Below are positions 23,935-31,497 of a stretch of 45,687 nt of DNA, in pieces. The stretch is from Collinsella sp. Lineage in GTDB: Bacteria; Actinomycetota; Coriobacteriia; Coriobacteriales; Coriobacteriaceae. The translations under genes and the position numbers were made by a program. The notes beneath the pieces were generated by a model. It worked only from the letters and a program-made list of their open reading frames with translations. It had not been told where the DNA came from and searched no databases. How positions within the stretch are numbered: position 1 is the stretch's first letter; every line of letters begins with the position of its first letter. The stretch covers positions 69 through 45,755 of the forward strand of contig DXZU01000038.1 in NCBI GenBank assembly GCA_019419525.1. The letters are read 5' to 3'.

Positions 23935-23962
23935 AAAAAAGGCGGACGTCGTAGCGCCCGCC
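23935..23962 (-). terminator. Intrinsic terminator after trpS
   Basis: On the minus strand GGCGGGC pairs with GTCCGCC (one G-T) and is followed by TTTTTT (A6 at 23935-23940). It lies 36 nt past the trpS stop. Confidence 0.8.
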
Positions 23963-23997
23963 CTAAAGCAATCGAAAGCTCAAGCCAGCAAATCGGT

Positions 23998-25047
23998 CTA
24001 GTACACCATGCCCATGGCGTCCTGAACCTCGGCCAGGGTCTGCTCGGCAATCTCGTTGGCGCGACGGTTGCCCTCGTGCAGCACGTCCTTCACATAGTCC
24101 AGATCGTTCTCATAGCGCTGACGACGCTCGCGGATCGGCGCGAAGTACTCGTTGACGGCCTCGGTCACGTACTTCTTGAGCTGGCCGGAGCCGCCCATGC
24201 CAATCTCCTCGGCAATCTCGACCTCGGAACGGCCGGTGCAGATGGCGGCGGTTGAAAGCAGGCCGGACACGCCGGGGCGATTCTCGGGATCGAACGTGAT
24301 CATGCGCTCGGAGTCGGTCTGGCTCTTCTTGATGCGCTTGGCCGTCTCCTCGGCGGTCATCGAGATGTTAATGGCGTTGCCGTAGCTCTTGCTCATCTTG
24401 CGCCCGTCCAGGCCGGGCAGCAGCGGGGTCTCGGACAGCAGCGCGTCGACCTCGGGGAACACCTTGCCGTAACGGTTGTTAAAGCGGCGGGCGATGGTGC
24501 GGGTGAGCTCGATGTGCGGCAGCTGGTCGCGACCGACGGGCACCACATTGCCCTTGCAGAACAGGATGTCGCAGGCCTGGTGCACCGGGTAGGTGAGCAG
24601 AAGGCCGGTGAGCTCGTGGCCCGAGGCCTCCATCTCGGCCTTGACCGTGGGGTTGCGCGCCAGCTCGGCCTCGGAGACCAGCGACAGGAACGGCAGCATG
24701 AGCTGGTTTGCGGCGGGTACGGCGGAGTGCGCGTAGATCATGGTCTTGTCGGGGTCGATGCCGCAGGCAAGGTAGTCCATGACCATGTTGTACACGTTGT
24801 CCTGGATGTGCTCGGTCGTATCGCGGTCAGTGATGACTTGGTAGTCGGCGATGAGCACGTTGGTCTTGGCGCCCATGTTCTGCAGCTCAACACGGCCCTT
24901 GAGGGTGCCGAAGTAGTGACCCAGGTGCAGACGGCCGGTGGGGCGGTCGCCGGTGAGCATGGTGAACTTCTCGGGCGTTTTGGCCAGGCCCTCGCGAATG
25001 GCGTTGCTCTTTTGCAGCGCGACTTCGTAGCTGTTCTCGTTTGGCAT
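23998..25047 (-). CDS. trpS: Tryptophanyl-tRNA synthetase
   Basis: Protein of 349 residues, class I synthetase that charges tRNA-Trp. The HIGH motif is HLGH at residues 41-44 after TGDRPTGRL, and the KMSKS motif is KMSKSYGN at about 217. The GNVVPVGRDQLPHIELTR stretch contributes to ATP and tryptophan binding in this family. I chose the ATG at 25047 (MPNENSYEV) with AGGAG upstream; a start 10 codons earlier lacks a site. It is monocistronic with its own terminator. I saw no T-box leader: the region between it and the upstream gene is too short and lacks the T-box sequence. Confidence 0.95.
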   Translation of the reverse strand: MPNENSYEVALQKSNAIREGLAKTPEKFTMLTGDRPTGRLHLGHYFGTLKGRVELQNMGAKTNVLIADYQVITDRDTTEHIQDNVYNMVMDYLACGIDPDKTMIYAHSAVPAANQLMLPFLSLVSEAELARNPTVKAEMEASGHELTGLLLTYPVHQACDILFCKGNVVPVGRDQLPHIELTRTIARRFNNRYGKVFPEVDALLSETPLLPGLDGRKMSKSYGNAINISMTAEETAKRIKKSQTDSERMITFDPENRPGVSGLLSTAAICTGRSEVEIAEEIGMGGSGQLKKYVTEAVNEYFAPIRERRQRYENDLDYVKDVLHEGNRRANEIAEQTLAEVQDAMGMVY

Positions 25048-25208
25048 GATTGCTCCTAACGTATGTTCATGGGTCAAGATGATAACGCGTTTATTGGAGG
25101 GTCGGGGCGTAAGTACGCGAGGGGCGGGAGAGCGGCGGCATGTGCGATGGGCGCGGCGTGGCTGCGCGTTTGGCCGGCGGCGCCTGGGCGCAGCCTCGGC
25201 AGCTTACC

Positions 25209-26408
25209 CTAGCGCCTGTGGTGGCGCTCCTCCCTGCGTTCTTCTGCCGCCTGCTCCTCCTGCTTAAAGGCGGGGTCGTCGGGGGTGACGAGCTCGTCCT
25301 CGTGCGTGCGCTTGTTGTAATGGTGGCGCAGCACGGGCTCAAACAGGTGCAGGTGCTTGGCAAAGGCCGCCGAGCCAATGGCGAGTACGGTAAAGATGAG
25401 CACGCGCATGGGCACCTCGACCTGGTTAATCGCGGCGGCGCCGGCCGAAAGCATGATGCACCAGGCGTAGATGAGGAGCACTGCCTGCTTTTGGTTGTAG
25501 CCCTCTTGGATCAGGCGGTGGTGGATGTGGCCCTTGTCGGCCTGCCCGATGCTAATGTGGGCGCGCTTGCGGCGCACGATGGCGCTAAACGTGTCGATGA
25601 TGGGCACGCCGGCAACGATGAGCGGGATGATAAGCGAGGTGAGCGCGGCGGTGCGGCTCACGTTGAGCAGCGAGATGGAGCCCAGTGCAAAGCCCAGAAG
25701 CAACGACCCCGAGTCGCCCAAGAAGATGCTTGCGGGGTTGAAGTTGTAGCGCAAAAAGGCCAGGCAAGCGCCAAAGAGCGCAATGGAGAGCGCGGCGGCG
25801 TCGATGCGGCCCGAGAGAACGGCCATCGAAAACATGGTGAACGACGCGATGCCGCAGATGCCCGTGGCCAAGCCGTCGAGGCCGTCGATGAGGTTAATGA
25901 TGTTGGTGAATGCCACCAGATAGATCACGGTGATGGGGTAGGCGAGCCATCCGAGCATGATCTCGCCGGGGGCAAACGGGTTGACGATGACGCCGATCCG
26001 CAGGCCGCCGATACAGGCGATAAGCGCGGCGAGGACCTGTCCGGCTAGCTTTTGCTTGGGCTTGAGCTGGAAGACGTCGTCGATAGCGCCGGTCGCAAAG
26101 ATGACGGTAAAGGAGAGGGCCAGCATAGGATAGCTAATGTGAAGGCGCGGGTGCGGCACCAGGACGGGCGGCCAGCCTAGGTGCCAGGTGCCTAGGATTT
26201 GCACAATGCAGGCAACGACCAGGCCCAAAAACACCGCCGTTCCGCCCAAACGCGGGATGGGCTTGGTGTTGATGCGGCGCTTGGAAGGATAGTCGACGGC
26301 GTCGAGCTTAATTGCCAGGCGCTTGACCAGAGGCACCGTGAGGAAGGTCGTGATAAAGGCCGCCGCTGCCACGCATAGGTACGGTATGTAGCTCGGGGAT
26401 GAAGCCAT
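25209..26408 (-). CDS. Undecaprenyl-phosphate sugar-1-phosphate transferase (TagO/WecA type, MraY superfamily)
   Basis: Protein of 399 residues with about 11 membrane helices. All family motifs are present: GAIDDVFQLKPKQKLAGQ, NIINLIDGLDGLATG, FLGDSGSLLLGF and the AHISIGQADKGHIHHRL cytoplasmic loop; the HIHHRL form is typical of GlcNAc-1-phosphate transferases and distinguishes them from MraY. It would start teichoic-acid, arabinogalactan or other lipid-linked glycans. The last 40 residues are a charged, His/Arg-rich tail beyond the membrane domain. The ATG at 26408 is chosen; its ribosome site is poor and a TTG six codons upstream is an alternative. The gene lies between trpS and the 6S RNA candidate on the same strand. 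Confidence 0.88.
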   Translation of the reverse strand: MASSPSYIPYLCVAAAAFITTFLTVPLVKRLAIKLDAVDYPSKRRINTKPIPRLGGTAVFLGLVVACIVQILGTWHLGWPPVLVPHPRLHISYPMLALSFTVIFATGAIDDVFQLKPKQKLAGQVLAALIACIGGLRIGVIVNPFAPGEIMLGWLAYPITVIYLVAFTNIINLIDGLDGLATGICGIASFTMFSMAVLSGRIDAAALSIALFGACLAFLRYNFNPASIFLGDSGSLLLGFALGSISLLNVSRTAALTSLIIPLIVAGVPIIDTFSAIVRRKRAHISIGQADKGHIHHRLIQEGYNQKQAVLLIYAWCIMLSAGAAAINQVEVPMRVLIFTVLAIGSAAFAKHLHLFEPVLRHHYNKRTHEDELVTPDDPAFKQEEQAAEERREERHHRR

Positions 26409-26611
26409 GAATCTAAAAACCGCCAAGCGTCGAAGGGAAAGGTCAGAAGAACGCCATGCGCAAAGGGCATAGCCGAATCATGATACTCGACCAAGGGGGG
26501 TGCATGGAATTGCGCGCAGCGATAATCACGCGCTTACCAGATATTAGGGTATTGTCGATGGATTGTTGGGATGCCGGTGGGGATCCATATGGACTGTAAT
26601 GGCGATTTTCG

Positions 26612-26785
26612 GCAAAAGAAAACCACCCCCCACGTTACGAAAATGAACCCACCTAAAACAGGTGGGTGCCCTCATCGACTGTTCCAGCGTCCTTAACAAC
26701 GAAGGATACCTGTACTAGGTACGACTGTGTGGGCTCCCTAAATAAACGCGACGGTTCACCCAGTTGCTCCGCGGGGGGCGGAATA
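26612..26785 (-). ncRNA. ssrS: 6S RNA (candidate)
   Basis: On the minus strand about 174 nt form one long hairpin, the size and shape of 6S RNA, which mimics an open promoter and binds sigma-70-type RNA polymerase. The 5' strand CCGCCCCCCGCG (plus 26770-26781) pairs over all 12 positions with CGTGGGGGGTGG (plus 26623-26634), which is followed by TTTTCTTTT. Internally GGGAGCCC can pair with GGGCACCC, or the 3' side can fold alone as ACCCACCT/AGGTGGGT (plus 26650-26671), like the 3' central-bubble hairpin of known 6S RNAs. TATGAT at plus 26791-26796 gives a -10 about 7 nt before the 5' end. The 5' end is estimated. No protein frame fits the region. Rfam was not run. Confidence 0.72.
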
Positions 26786-26821
26786 CCTACATCATAAAGC
26801 GGCACTTTATCGATTCCAGTC

Positions 26822-26850
26822 TTGACATTACAAAAATCGTGTCGGACGAT
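26822..26850 (+). promoter_or_regulatory. Candidate promoter for the radical SAM gene, divergent from 6S RNA
   Basis: A perfect TTGACA (26822-26827) is followed after 17 bp by GACGAT (26845-26850), which keeps the key A2 and T6 of the -10. It sits back-to-back with the 6S promoter. Confidence 0.4.
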
Positions 26851-26933
26851 TACGGCGCCTTGGGCTCGAGCCGTCTGTGCGGTTGGTCCCTTTACGTTTG
26901 AGCTGCTGAATCGTTGTTTTGGAGCATGTTTTT

Positions 26934-27872
26934 ATGCCGACGCCGTTGACCGAACTTTTTTCGCCCGCCTGCCATTTGTGTCCGCGTCGTTGCGGTGCGG
27001 TGCGCGACGAGGGTGCGCACGGCGTATGCGGTGGCGATGACACGCTCAAGGTGGCCCGCGCGGCGCTTCATATGTGGGAGGAGCCGCCTATCTCGGGCGA
27101 GGCCGGTTCGGGCACGATCTTCTTTAGCGGCTGCTCGCTCAAATGTGTCTATTGTCAGAACCACGAGATCTCGACGGGCAATTTTGGGCTTGAGATTTCG
27201 CCCGAGCGCCTGGTCGAGATTATGCTGGAGCTGCAGGACCAAGGTGCCAATAACATCAATCTGGTGACGGCGACGCATTATGCTCACCTGCTGCCGGTCG
27301 CGATTGCCGCAGCTCGGGAGCGCGGACTGGTCATTCCAATCGTCTACAACACGAGCGGTTATGAGCGCGCGAGTGCCGTGGCGGCGCTCGGCGATTTGGT
27401 CGACGTGTGGCTTACCGACTTTAAGTATGCCAATGCGGCGCTTGCGCAGTCACTCTCTCATATTAAGGACTACCCGCGCGTGGCTGTGTCGGGTCTGGCC
27501 CAGATGGCGCGCGAGATTGAGCGCCGCGGGGGAGAGCTGGTAGACGGGGACGGGCTCATGAAGCGCGGCATAATCGTGCGTCATCTGGTGCTGCCGGGGC
27601 ATGCGGACGATTCGTGCCGCGTGTTGGACCTGGTGTGGCAGACGGTGGGCGACGTGCCGATCTCGGTCATGAACCAGTACACGCCCAATGCCCTCATGCG
27701 CGAACAAGGCGGCGACCTGGCGCGCGCCGTGACGCGCGAGGAGTACGAGCAGGTGCTCGACCATGCCGACGACCTGGGCTTTACGACGATGTTTTGGCAA
27801 GAAGGCGGAGCGGTAGACGAGAGCTTCACCCCGGCGTTCGACACCACCGGCGTCCTCACCAGCGCAAAGTAG
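26934..27872 (+). CDS. Radical SAM protein, PflX-like (pyruvate formate-lyase activating enzyme-like)
   Basis: Protein of 312 residues. The S-adenosylmethionine/4Fe-4S motif is C67-x3-C71-x2-C74 in FFSGCSLKCVYCQNHEIS. A second Cys group lies at the N-terminus (C13, C16, C20, C32: CHLCPRRC and VCGG), a hallmark of the COG1313/PflX group. Further down come YNTSGYE, a DVWLTDFKYAN strand and a VRHLVLPGH strand of the barrel. It would create a glycyl radical or modify another target, but the partner is unknown for this group; no glycyl-radical enzyme is encoded here. I chose the ATG at 26934 with TGGAG upstream over a TTG five codons earlier. It is followed by a repeat and then the tRNA promoter. 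Confidence 0.85.
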   Translation: MPTPLTELFSPACHLCPRRCGAVRDEGAHGVCGGDDTLKVARAALHMWEEPPISGEAGSGTIFFSGCSLKCVYCQNHEISTGNFGLEISPERLVEIMLELQDQGANNINLVTATHYAHLLPVAIAAARERGLVIPIVYNTSGYERASAVAALGDLVDVWLTDFKYANAALAQSLSHIKDYPRVAVSGLAQMAREIERRGGELVDGDGLMKRGIIVRHLVLPGHADDSCRVLDLVWQTVGDVPISVMNQYTPNALMREQGGDLARAVTREEYEQVLDHADDLGFTTMFWQEGGAVDESFTPAFDTTGVLTSAK

Positions 27873-27881
27873 TGCGCTCGC

Positions 27882-27918
27882 CGATGATTTTTCTGGGACG
27901 GGGATTAAAAAATCATCG
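27882..27918. repeat. GGGACGGGGATTA palindromic repeat, copy 2
   Basis: CGATGATTTTT (27882-27892) pairs perfectly with AAAAATCATCG (27908-27918) around a loop CTGGGACGGGGATTA that matches copy 1 at 15124-15164. It begins 9 nt after the radical SAM stop and may act as its terminator. Confidence 0.75.
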
Positions 27919-27982
27919 AGAGGATCGCCTGCTCGAAAAGTTGTCAAAATAGCCGCGTCCCAAAAAGACTGGGTATTGGGCG

Positions 27983-28010
27983 TTGACAGTTGGCGAGCCG
28001 TAGGTAAAAT
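27983..28010 (+). promoter_or_regulatory. tRNA-Ala promoter
   Basis: TTGACA (27983-27988, consensus) and TAAAAT (28005-28010) are 16 bp apart, 13 nt before the tRNA. Confidence 0.8.
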
Positions 28011-28023
28011 ATCAACTTGTCTT

Positions 28024-28096
28024 GGGGACGTAGCTCAGTTGGGAGAGCGCTGCCGTCGCATGGCAGAGGCCGAGGGTTCGACTCCCTTCGTCTCCA
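28024..28096 (+). tRNA. tRNA-Ala, anticodon CGC
   Basis: A full 73-nt cloverleaf: acceptor GGGGACG/CGTCTCC with the G3-U70 wobble that marks alanine tRNAs, D-arm GCTC/GAGC, anticodon arm CTGCC/GGCAG with loop GTCGCAT (anticodon CGC at 28057-28059, reading GCG), variable loop AGGCC, and T-arm GAGGG/CCCTT with TTCGA. The discriminator base is A. The 3' CCA is not encoded. Confidence 0.95.
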
Positions 28097-28110
28097 CCCT
28101 TGGATTTGAT

Positions 28111-28142
28111 AAGCCGCTGACATTGTGTCGGCGGCTTTTTTT
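28111..28142 (+). terminator. Intrinsic terminator after tRNA-Ala
   Basis: AAGCCGCTGACA pairs with TGTCGGCGGCTT (one mismatch) and is followed by a T-run through 28142. Confidence 0.8.
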
Positions 28143-28160
28143 AAAAGAAAGGGCTGTACC

Positions 28161-28601
28161 ATGGCCAAGCTTGAGTCCCAACCACTGTCTGCCGAGGAAC
28201 GCGCCGAGTTGGAAGAGCTCCGCGCCGAGAAAGCTCGTCGCGAGGCCCAGGAAGAGGCACGCCGCGAGCGTGAGGAGCTGGCCGCCCTGCGTGCCGAGCG
28301 TGCGAAGGCCGAGGAGGCCGCCGCGAACGTCGCCCCCGCGCCCAAGCCCGCCGCCGCGAAGCCCGCGCCCACCGCACCTAAACCTCAGCCTAAAAAGGTC
28401 GCTCGTTCCAAGTCCGTCGAGCCCAAGCCGAGCCGTGACGAGATGACCCTTGCCCAGCGCATGGTTACCTCCAAGGAGCCTACGGGCGAGAACGAGATCC
28501 CTGGCATGGCGCCGGCTCAAAAAATCATCATTGTCCTTGCCCTCATCGCGTTTGTCATCTTTATGGGCTACACGATCCTGACCAGCATGGGCCTGCTCTA
28601 G
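28161..28601 (+). CDS. Small tail-anchored coiled-coil protein of unknown function
   Basis: Protein of 146 residues that I do not recognise. Residues 8-65 are a heptad-like, highly charged Glu/Arg/Ala coiled coil (AEERAELEELRAEKARREAQ and on). Residues 66-95 are a Pro/Ala/Lys linker, followed by a short SRDEMTLAQRMVTSKE segment. Residues 120-143 are a single hydrophobic helix (IIIVLALIAFVIFMGYTIL), so the protein should be anchored by its C-terminus with the coil in the cytoplasm. The ATG at 28161 has AAAGAAAGGG upstream, right after the tRNA terminator. pncB begins 84 nt downstream; no functional link can be read from this. Confidence 0.7.
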   Translation: MAKLESQPLSAEERAELEELRAEKARREAQEEARREREELAALRAERAKAEEAAANVAPAPKPAAAKPAPTAPKPQPKKVARSKSVEPKPSRDEMTLAQRMVTSKEPTGENEIPGMAPAQKIIIVLALIAFVIFMGYTILTSMGLL

Positions 28602-28685
28602 CCCATTCGCGCTGGGTGCCATGCCCGAACACTCTGCCCTTTTCCAACCCTCAACCTCTGCACAACGCATCCGAAAGGTCGCCCC

Positions 28686-30191
28686 ATGGCTTTGACCGAC
28701 ATCTCGCATCCCACCGACATTGCAATGCTCACCGATCTGTACGAGCTCACTATGGCCCAGGGCCTGTGGGAGAGCGGCAAGGCCAATGAGCAGGGTTGTT
28801 TTACCGCGTTTTACCGCGACCATCCTTTTGGCAGCGCCTATGCCGTCATGTGCGGCACCGCCGAACTGCCCGAGCTGGTCGAGAATCTGCGCTTTACGCC
28901 CGAGGACATCGACTACCTCGCCTCGCTCCAGGCCCCGGCCGGCGGCGCGATGTTCAAGCCTGGATTCCTCGACTACCTGCGCGATTTTCGTGCGCATGTA
29001 AACATCGACGCCGTGCCCGAGGGCGAGCTCGTCTTTCCGCGCGAGCCCATGGTTCGCGTCACCGGCCCCGCGCTGGAGTGCCAGCTGCTTGAGACGGCGC
29101 TGCTCAACATCGTTGGGTTCCAGACGCTTGTCGCCACCAAGACGGCGCGCGTGGTGCTGGCGGCGGACGGCCGTCCCGTTGCCGAGTTTGGCCTGCGCCG
29201 CGCCCAGGGTCCCGATGGCGGCTTGGCCGTCGCGCGCGCGAGCTACGTTGCCGGCTGCTCCTCTACGTCCAATGTGCTCGCCGGCCGCCGCTACGGTATT
29301 CCCGTCTTTGGCACGCATGCGCACAGCTGGGTGATGAGCTTCGATTCCGAGCTCGAGGCCTTCCGCGCCTTTGCCAAGTCGAGCCCCAAGAACTGTACGC
29401 TGCTCATCGACACCTATGACGTGCGCGAGGGCTGTGAACATGCCATTACGGTTGCCAAGGAGATGGAAGCGGTGGGCGAGCGCCTGTCGGCCATTCGCAT
29501 CGACTCCGGCGACCTCGCCAAGCTCTCCAAGTATGTGCGCAGCCGTTTTGATGCCGAGGGCCTGCCCTATGTGGGGATCTCGGTTTCTAACGATTTGGAT
29601 GAGTACACGATTCAGTCGCTGCTCGACCAGGGCGCGCCCATCGACAGCTTTGGCGTGGGTACCAAGCTTGCGACCTGCTATGACCAGCCGGCGCTGGGCG
29701 GCGTGTACAAGCTTTCCGCCCGCCGTGCGAGCGAGGCAGATCCATGGACGCCGGTGGTCAAGCTCTCTGAGCAGCCCTACAAGCGCACGATCCCGGGTGT
29801 GCAACGCGTGCGCCGTTATTACGACGGCTTTGGCGGCCCGGTCTGCGACATGATCTACGACGAGGACCATCTGGCGGGGGAGGGTGCCGCGCGCGGCAAT
29901 ACCCTCGTGGCCGTGAATGATGCCGCCCTGGTGACCGACGTGTCCGAACTCGAGTATCGCGAGCTGCTGGTGCCGATCGTGCGCGATGGCAGTGCGGTGG
30001 CTCCGCGTGAGAGCATCCAGGACGCGCGCGAGCGCTGTGCTTGGGCGCTCGACCATCTGGACGCAGCTTTCAAGCGCTTCCTGTACCCGCAGACCTATGT
30101 GGTGGGTATGGAGCAGGGCCTGGCTCAGGTGCGCGACGAGCTCGTGCGTAAGAACATGGCCGCGGCCTCTGCCTTTCCCTGGGCTCACTAA
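28686..30191 (+). CDS. pncB: Nicotinate phosphoribosyltransferase
   Basis: Protein of 501 residues of the long NAPRTase type. It joins nicotinate and PRPP to nicotinate mononucleotide with ATP hydrolysis in NAD salvage. Family landmarks are TDLYELTMAQ near residue 16, FRDHPFG-like YRDHPFG near residue 44, the FGTHAHSW motif near residue 217 with the conserved His, RIDSGDLAKL near residue 271 and GVGTKLAT near residue 323. The ATG at 28686 has GAAAGG upstream. It lies 79 nt before proB on the same strand, possibly co-transcribed, although the pathways differ. Confidence 0.93.
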   Translation: MALTDISHPTDIAMLTDLYELTMAQGLWESGKANEQGCFTAFYRDHPFGSAYAVMCGTAELPELVENLRFTPEDIDYLASLQAPAGGAMFKPGFLDYLRDFRAHVNIDAVPEGELVFPREPMVRVTGPALECQLLETALLNIVGFQTLVATKTARVVLAADGRPVAEFGLRRAQGPDGGLAVARASYVAGCSSTSNVLAGRRYGIPVFGTHAHSWVMSFDSELEAFRAFAKSSPKNCTLLIDTYDVREGCEHAITVAKEMEAVGERLSAIRIDSGDLAKLSKYVRSRFDAEGLPYVGISVSNDLDEYTIQSLLDQGAPIDSFGVGTKLATCYDQPALGGVYKLSARRASEADPWTPVVKLSEQPYKRTIPGVQRVRRYYDGFGGPVCDMIYDEDHLAGEGAARGNTLVAVNDAALVTDVSELEYRELLVPIVRDGSAVAPRESIQDARERCAWALDHLDAAFKRFLYPQTYVVGMEQGLAQVRDELVRKNMAAASAFPWAH

Positions 30192-30270
30192 TTCCTTGGG
30201 CGGTAGGGGCGAGTCACGCTTCCCTGGCCGCCGGCTCGGCCGTTCGCTGAACAGTTGATTGGTTTGACGT

Positions 30271-31398
30271 ATGACGACTTCTTATAAAACGATGGTGGTA
30301 AAGATCGGTTCGTCCACGGTGGTGGGCGCCGACGGCAAGGTCAACCGCGCCTTTATCGGCGGGCTTGCCGACCAGGCCGCAGCGCTGCGCGAGCTTGGCT
30401 GGCGCCTGGTCGTGGTGAGCTCGGGTGCCATTGCCTGCGGATATCCCGTGCTGGGCTTCGACCGCAAGCCGGTCGGTGACCTGCCGAGCCTGCAGGCCTG
30501 CGCCTCGGCCGGTCAGTGCATCATCTCGTCGGCCTACGACGAGGAGTTCCATGCGCGCGACCTGCTCACCTCGCTCGTGCTGCTCACGCGTCACGACACG
30601 GCGCGCCGCACGTCCTACCTGCACGCGCGCGACGCCCTGCTGCGCCTGGTGGAGCTGGGCGTGGTGCCGGTCGTCAACGAGAACGACACCGTTACCGTCG
30701 ATGAGATTAAGTTTGGCGACAACGACACACTGGCTGCGCTTGTGAGCTGCCTGGTTTCTGCCGATCTGTGCGTGACGCTCTCGGACATCGATGGTCTCTA
30801 TACTGCCAATCCGCATGAGGACCCCACGGCCGAGTTCGTCCCGGTCGTGCATAAGATCGATGCCAAGATTATCGCCTCGGCGGGTGATTCTTCCACATCG
30901 GTGGGCACGGGCGGCATGATTACCAAGATTCGCGCGAGCCGCATCCTGATGACGGCGGGCATTCAGAGCGTGATTTGCTCGGGCGAGGAGCCCGATGCGC
31001 TCGTGCGTCTCGCCCGCGGCGAGAGCGTGGGCACGCTGTTCGATCCGCCGGCGGAGCGTCTGGACATCGCACCCCGCAAGCTGTGGATCGCGCTGGGCGA
31101 CAAGGCGCATGGCTCGGTGACGGTCGATGATGGTGCTGCGAAGGCGCTGGTCAGCCGTGGCTCTTCCCTGCTTGCGGTGGGTATTCGCGAGGTCGATGGC
31201 CAGTTTGCCGAGGGCGATGTGCTCGATGTGTGCGATCCGAGCGGTATGGTTGTCGCCCGCGGTATCGCCGAAGCCGATTCGGACGTGCTGGAGCTTGCCG
31301 CCGGCCGCCGCCAGGACCAGATCGCCAGCAACCGCCTGCTGGCAGACCTGGCCGAGAAGCCCGCAATCCATAGGGACAACTTGATCGTATTTGCATAA
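30271..31398 (+). CDS. proB: Glutamate 5-kinase with PUA domain
   Basis: Protein of 375 residues. It phosphorylates glutamate to gamma-glutamyl phosphate, the first step of proline synthesis. The amino-acid-kinase domain covers about 1-255 with VVKIGSSTVV, VVSSGAIACG, VNENDTVTVDEIKFGDND and GTGGMITKIRASRI; a PUA domain follows (about 275-360, from RKLWIALGDKAHGSVTVDDGA). The start ATG at 30271 has no clear ribosome site; an in-frame ATG seven codons later is no better. proA lies 1.6 kb downstream in the same direction but is separated by an antiparallel gene, so the two are not one operon. A strong terminator follows directly. Confidence 0.95.
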   Translation: MTTSYKTMVVKIGSSTVVGADGKVNRAFIGGLADQAAALRELGWRLVVVSSGAIACGYPVLGFDRKPVGDLPSLQACASAGQCIISSAYDEEFHARDLLTSLVLLTRHDTARRTSYLHARDALLRLVELGVVPVVNENDTVTVDEIKFGDNDTLAALVSCLVSADLCVTLSDIDGLYTANPHEDPTAEFVPVVHKIDAKIIASAGDSSTSVGTGGMITKIRASRILMTAGIQSVICSGEEPDALVRLARGESVGTLFDPPAERLDIAPRKLWIALGDKAHGSVTVDDGAAKALVSRGSSLLAVGIREVDGQFAEGDVLDVCDPSGMVVARGIAEADSDVLELAAGRRQDQIASNRLLADLAEKPAIHRDNLIVFA

Positions 31399-31400
31399 AG

Positions 31401-31445
31401 AAAGACAGCGCTGCGGATCGTTTCCCGCAGCGCTGTCTTTTTTGT
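31401..31445 (+). terminator. Intrinsic terminator after proB
   Basis: A 16-bp stem AAAGACAGCGCTGCGG/CCGCAGCGCTGTCTTT (31401-31416, 31425-31440) is followed by TTT and overlaps a T-rich run. Also usable on the minus strand. Confidence 0.85.
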
Positions 31446-31497
31446 GCCGGCACTTGGGGACGTTCCTTTTGTGCCGGCACTTTGGGACACTCCTTTG
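31445..31497. repeat. Tandem GTGCCGGCACTT-GGGAC REP-like repeat
   Basis: Two head-to-tail units of about 26 bp: GTGCCGGCACTTGGGGACGT then TCC, and GTGCCGGCACTTTGGGACAC then TCC. Related GGGGAC units lie at 18716-18851 and 38345-38387. Located between the converging proB and iminopeptidase genes. Confidence 0.7.

Noticed and set aside
25048..25208. T-box leader of trpS
   Set aside because: The gap is about 160 bp and shows no T-box sequence or specifier-loop structure.
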